Shown: positions 13,485 through 13,684 of the stretch, in pieces
How the letters are laid out: every line of letters starts with the position of its first letter
Numbering within the stretch: the stretch's first letter is position 1
NCBI GenBank assembly: GCA_030635485.1
Contig: DAOVYS010000042.1
Location: 1 to 13,684, forward strand
DNA from: Pseudomonadota bacterium
GTDB taxonomy: Bacteria > Desulfobacterota > Desulfobulbia > Desulfobulbales > DAOVYS01
DNA: 13,684 nucleotides
Reading direction: 5' to 3'
The notes under the pieces: generated by a model
What the model was told of the DNA's origin: nothing
Database searches by the model: none
Seen by the model: the letters and a program-made list of their open reading frames with translations, nothing else
Position numbers and translations under genes: made by a program

Positions 13485-13684
13485 AAGGGATCGGCCGGCG
13501 CAACCGGTCGGATCACGAGGCGAAAGTTTCTCGGCGAGCGTTGCTTGGACCGTTGTCGCGATCCGCGCTGAGGTCGAGGCAACCCCTCGAACGAAGAGAC
13601 GTAACCCTCGAGCCCCTCAAAAGCGGTGCGAAGCCCGTCGGCCGCTTCGCGCAGATCCTCGATCGCGCGCTGCAGCGGGTTGTC
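13446..13684. other. GC-rich tail of different composition, possible foreign or chimeric sequence
   Basis: From about 13445 to the window end the sequence is CpG-rich. The last 180 nt are about 65 percent GC, against 43 percent in a sampled 60-nt line of pilT. On the minus strand an open frame runs from the window edge to 13400 and includes DNPLQRAIEDLREAADGLR, an amphipathic-helix-like stretch. This may be the interior of a gene from a high-GC genome whose end is cut by the join. No family is recognised and no terminal repeats are visible at the boundary. Confidence 0.7.

Overview
The window looks like a chromosomal piece of a Gram-negative, diderm bacterium, most plausibly a Desulfobacterota (deltaproteobacterial) lineage. 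This is inferred from LptD (outer-membrane LPS assembly), two periplasmic lytic transglycosylases, a PilT-type pilus ATPase, a moderate GC content, -24/-12 (sigma-54-like) promoter candidates, and a DHH-fold protein and radical SAM protein of types I associate with that group. No marker fixes the species.

Layout. The minus-strand left block holds an RNase E/G-family ribonuclease with a Lys-rich N-terminal extension (3-1754) and a COG0731-like radical SAM protein (1915-2844). The radical SAM gene carries two perfect inverted repeats inside its reading frame. A 329-bp divergent spacer (2845-3173) holds candidate promoters for both directions, a hairpin, and one copy of a dispersed repeat. A tight plus-strand operon follows: ilvD, lptD, a DHH-fold phosphoesterase-like gene and an mltB-type transglycosylase (3174-9097), with junctions overlapping by 1, 11 and 4 nt. 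Next come a heptamer-based inverted repeat (9104-9262) and, convergently, a minus-strand NlpC/P60-like peptidase with two tandem 60-residue repeats and no signal peptide (9271-10560).

The 779-bp stretch 10561-11339 has no long gene. It contains a -24/-12 promoter for the NlpC/P60 gene, a 115-bp nested inverted-repeat element, a 46-codon minus-strand small ORF (10874-11014) downstream of a perfect-consensus sigma-70 promoter, the second dispersed-repeat copy and a REP-like palindrome. An mltA-type transglycosylase (11340-12527) and a pilT-type ATPase (from 12636) close the window. The pilT frame departs from the family near base 13445, where GC jumps to about 65 percent until the end at 13684; this is a chimeric join or a real insertion/rearrangement.

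How it fits together. Apart from ilvD (branched-chain amino acids), the RNase and the radical SAM gene, most genes serve the envelope: LPS export (LptD), glycan-strand cleavage (MltB, MltA), peptide cleavage (NlpC/P60) and pilus retraction (PilT). The NlpC/P60 and pilT genes both have GG-N10-GC promoter candidates, suggesting shared RpoN control. The most novel items are the promoter-driven 46-aa ORF, the NlpC/P60 protein with a possible flagellar-type export signal, the intragenic palindromes, the nested repeat element and the terminal composition break. I see no CRISPR array, tRNA, rRNA or transposase gene.
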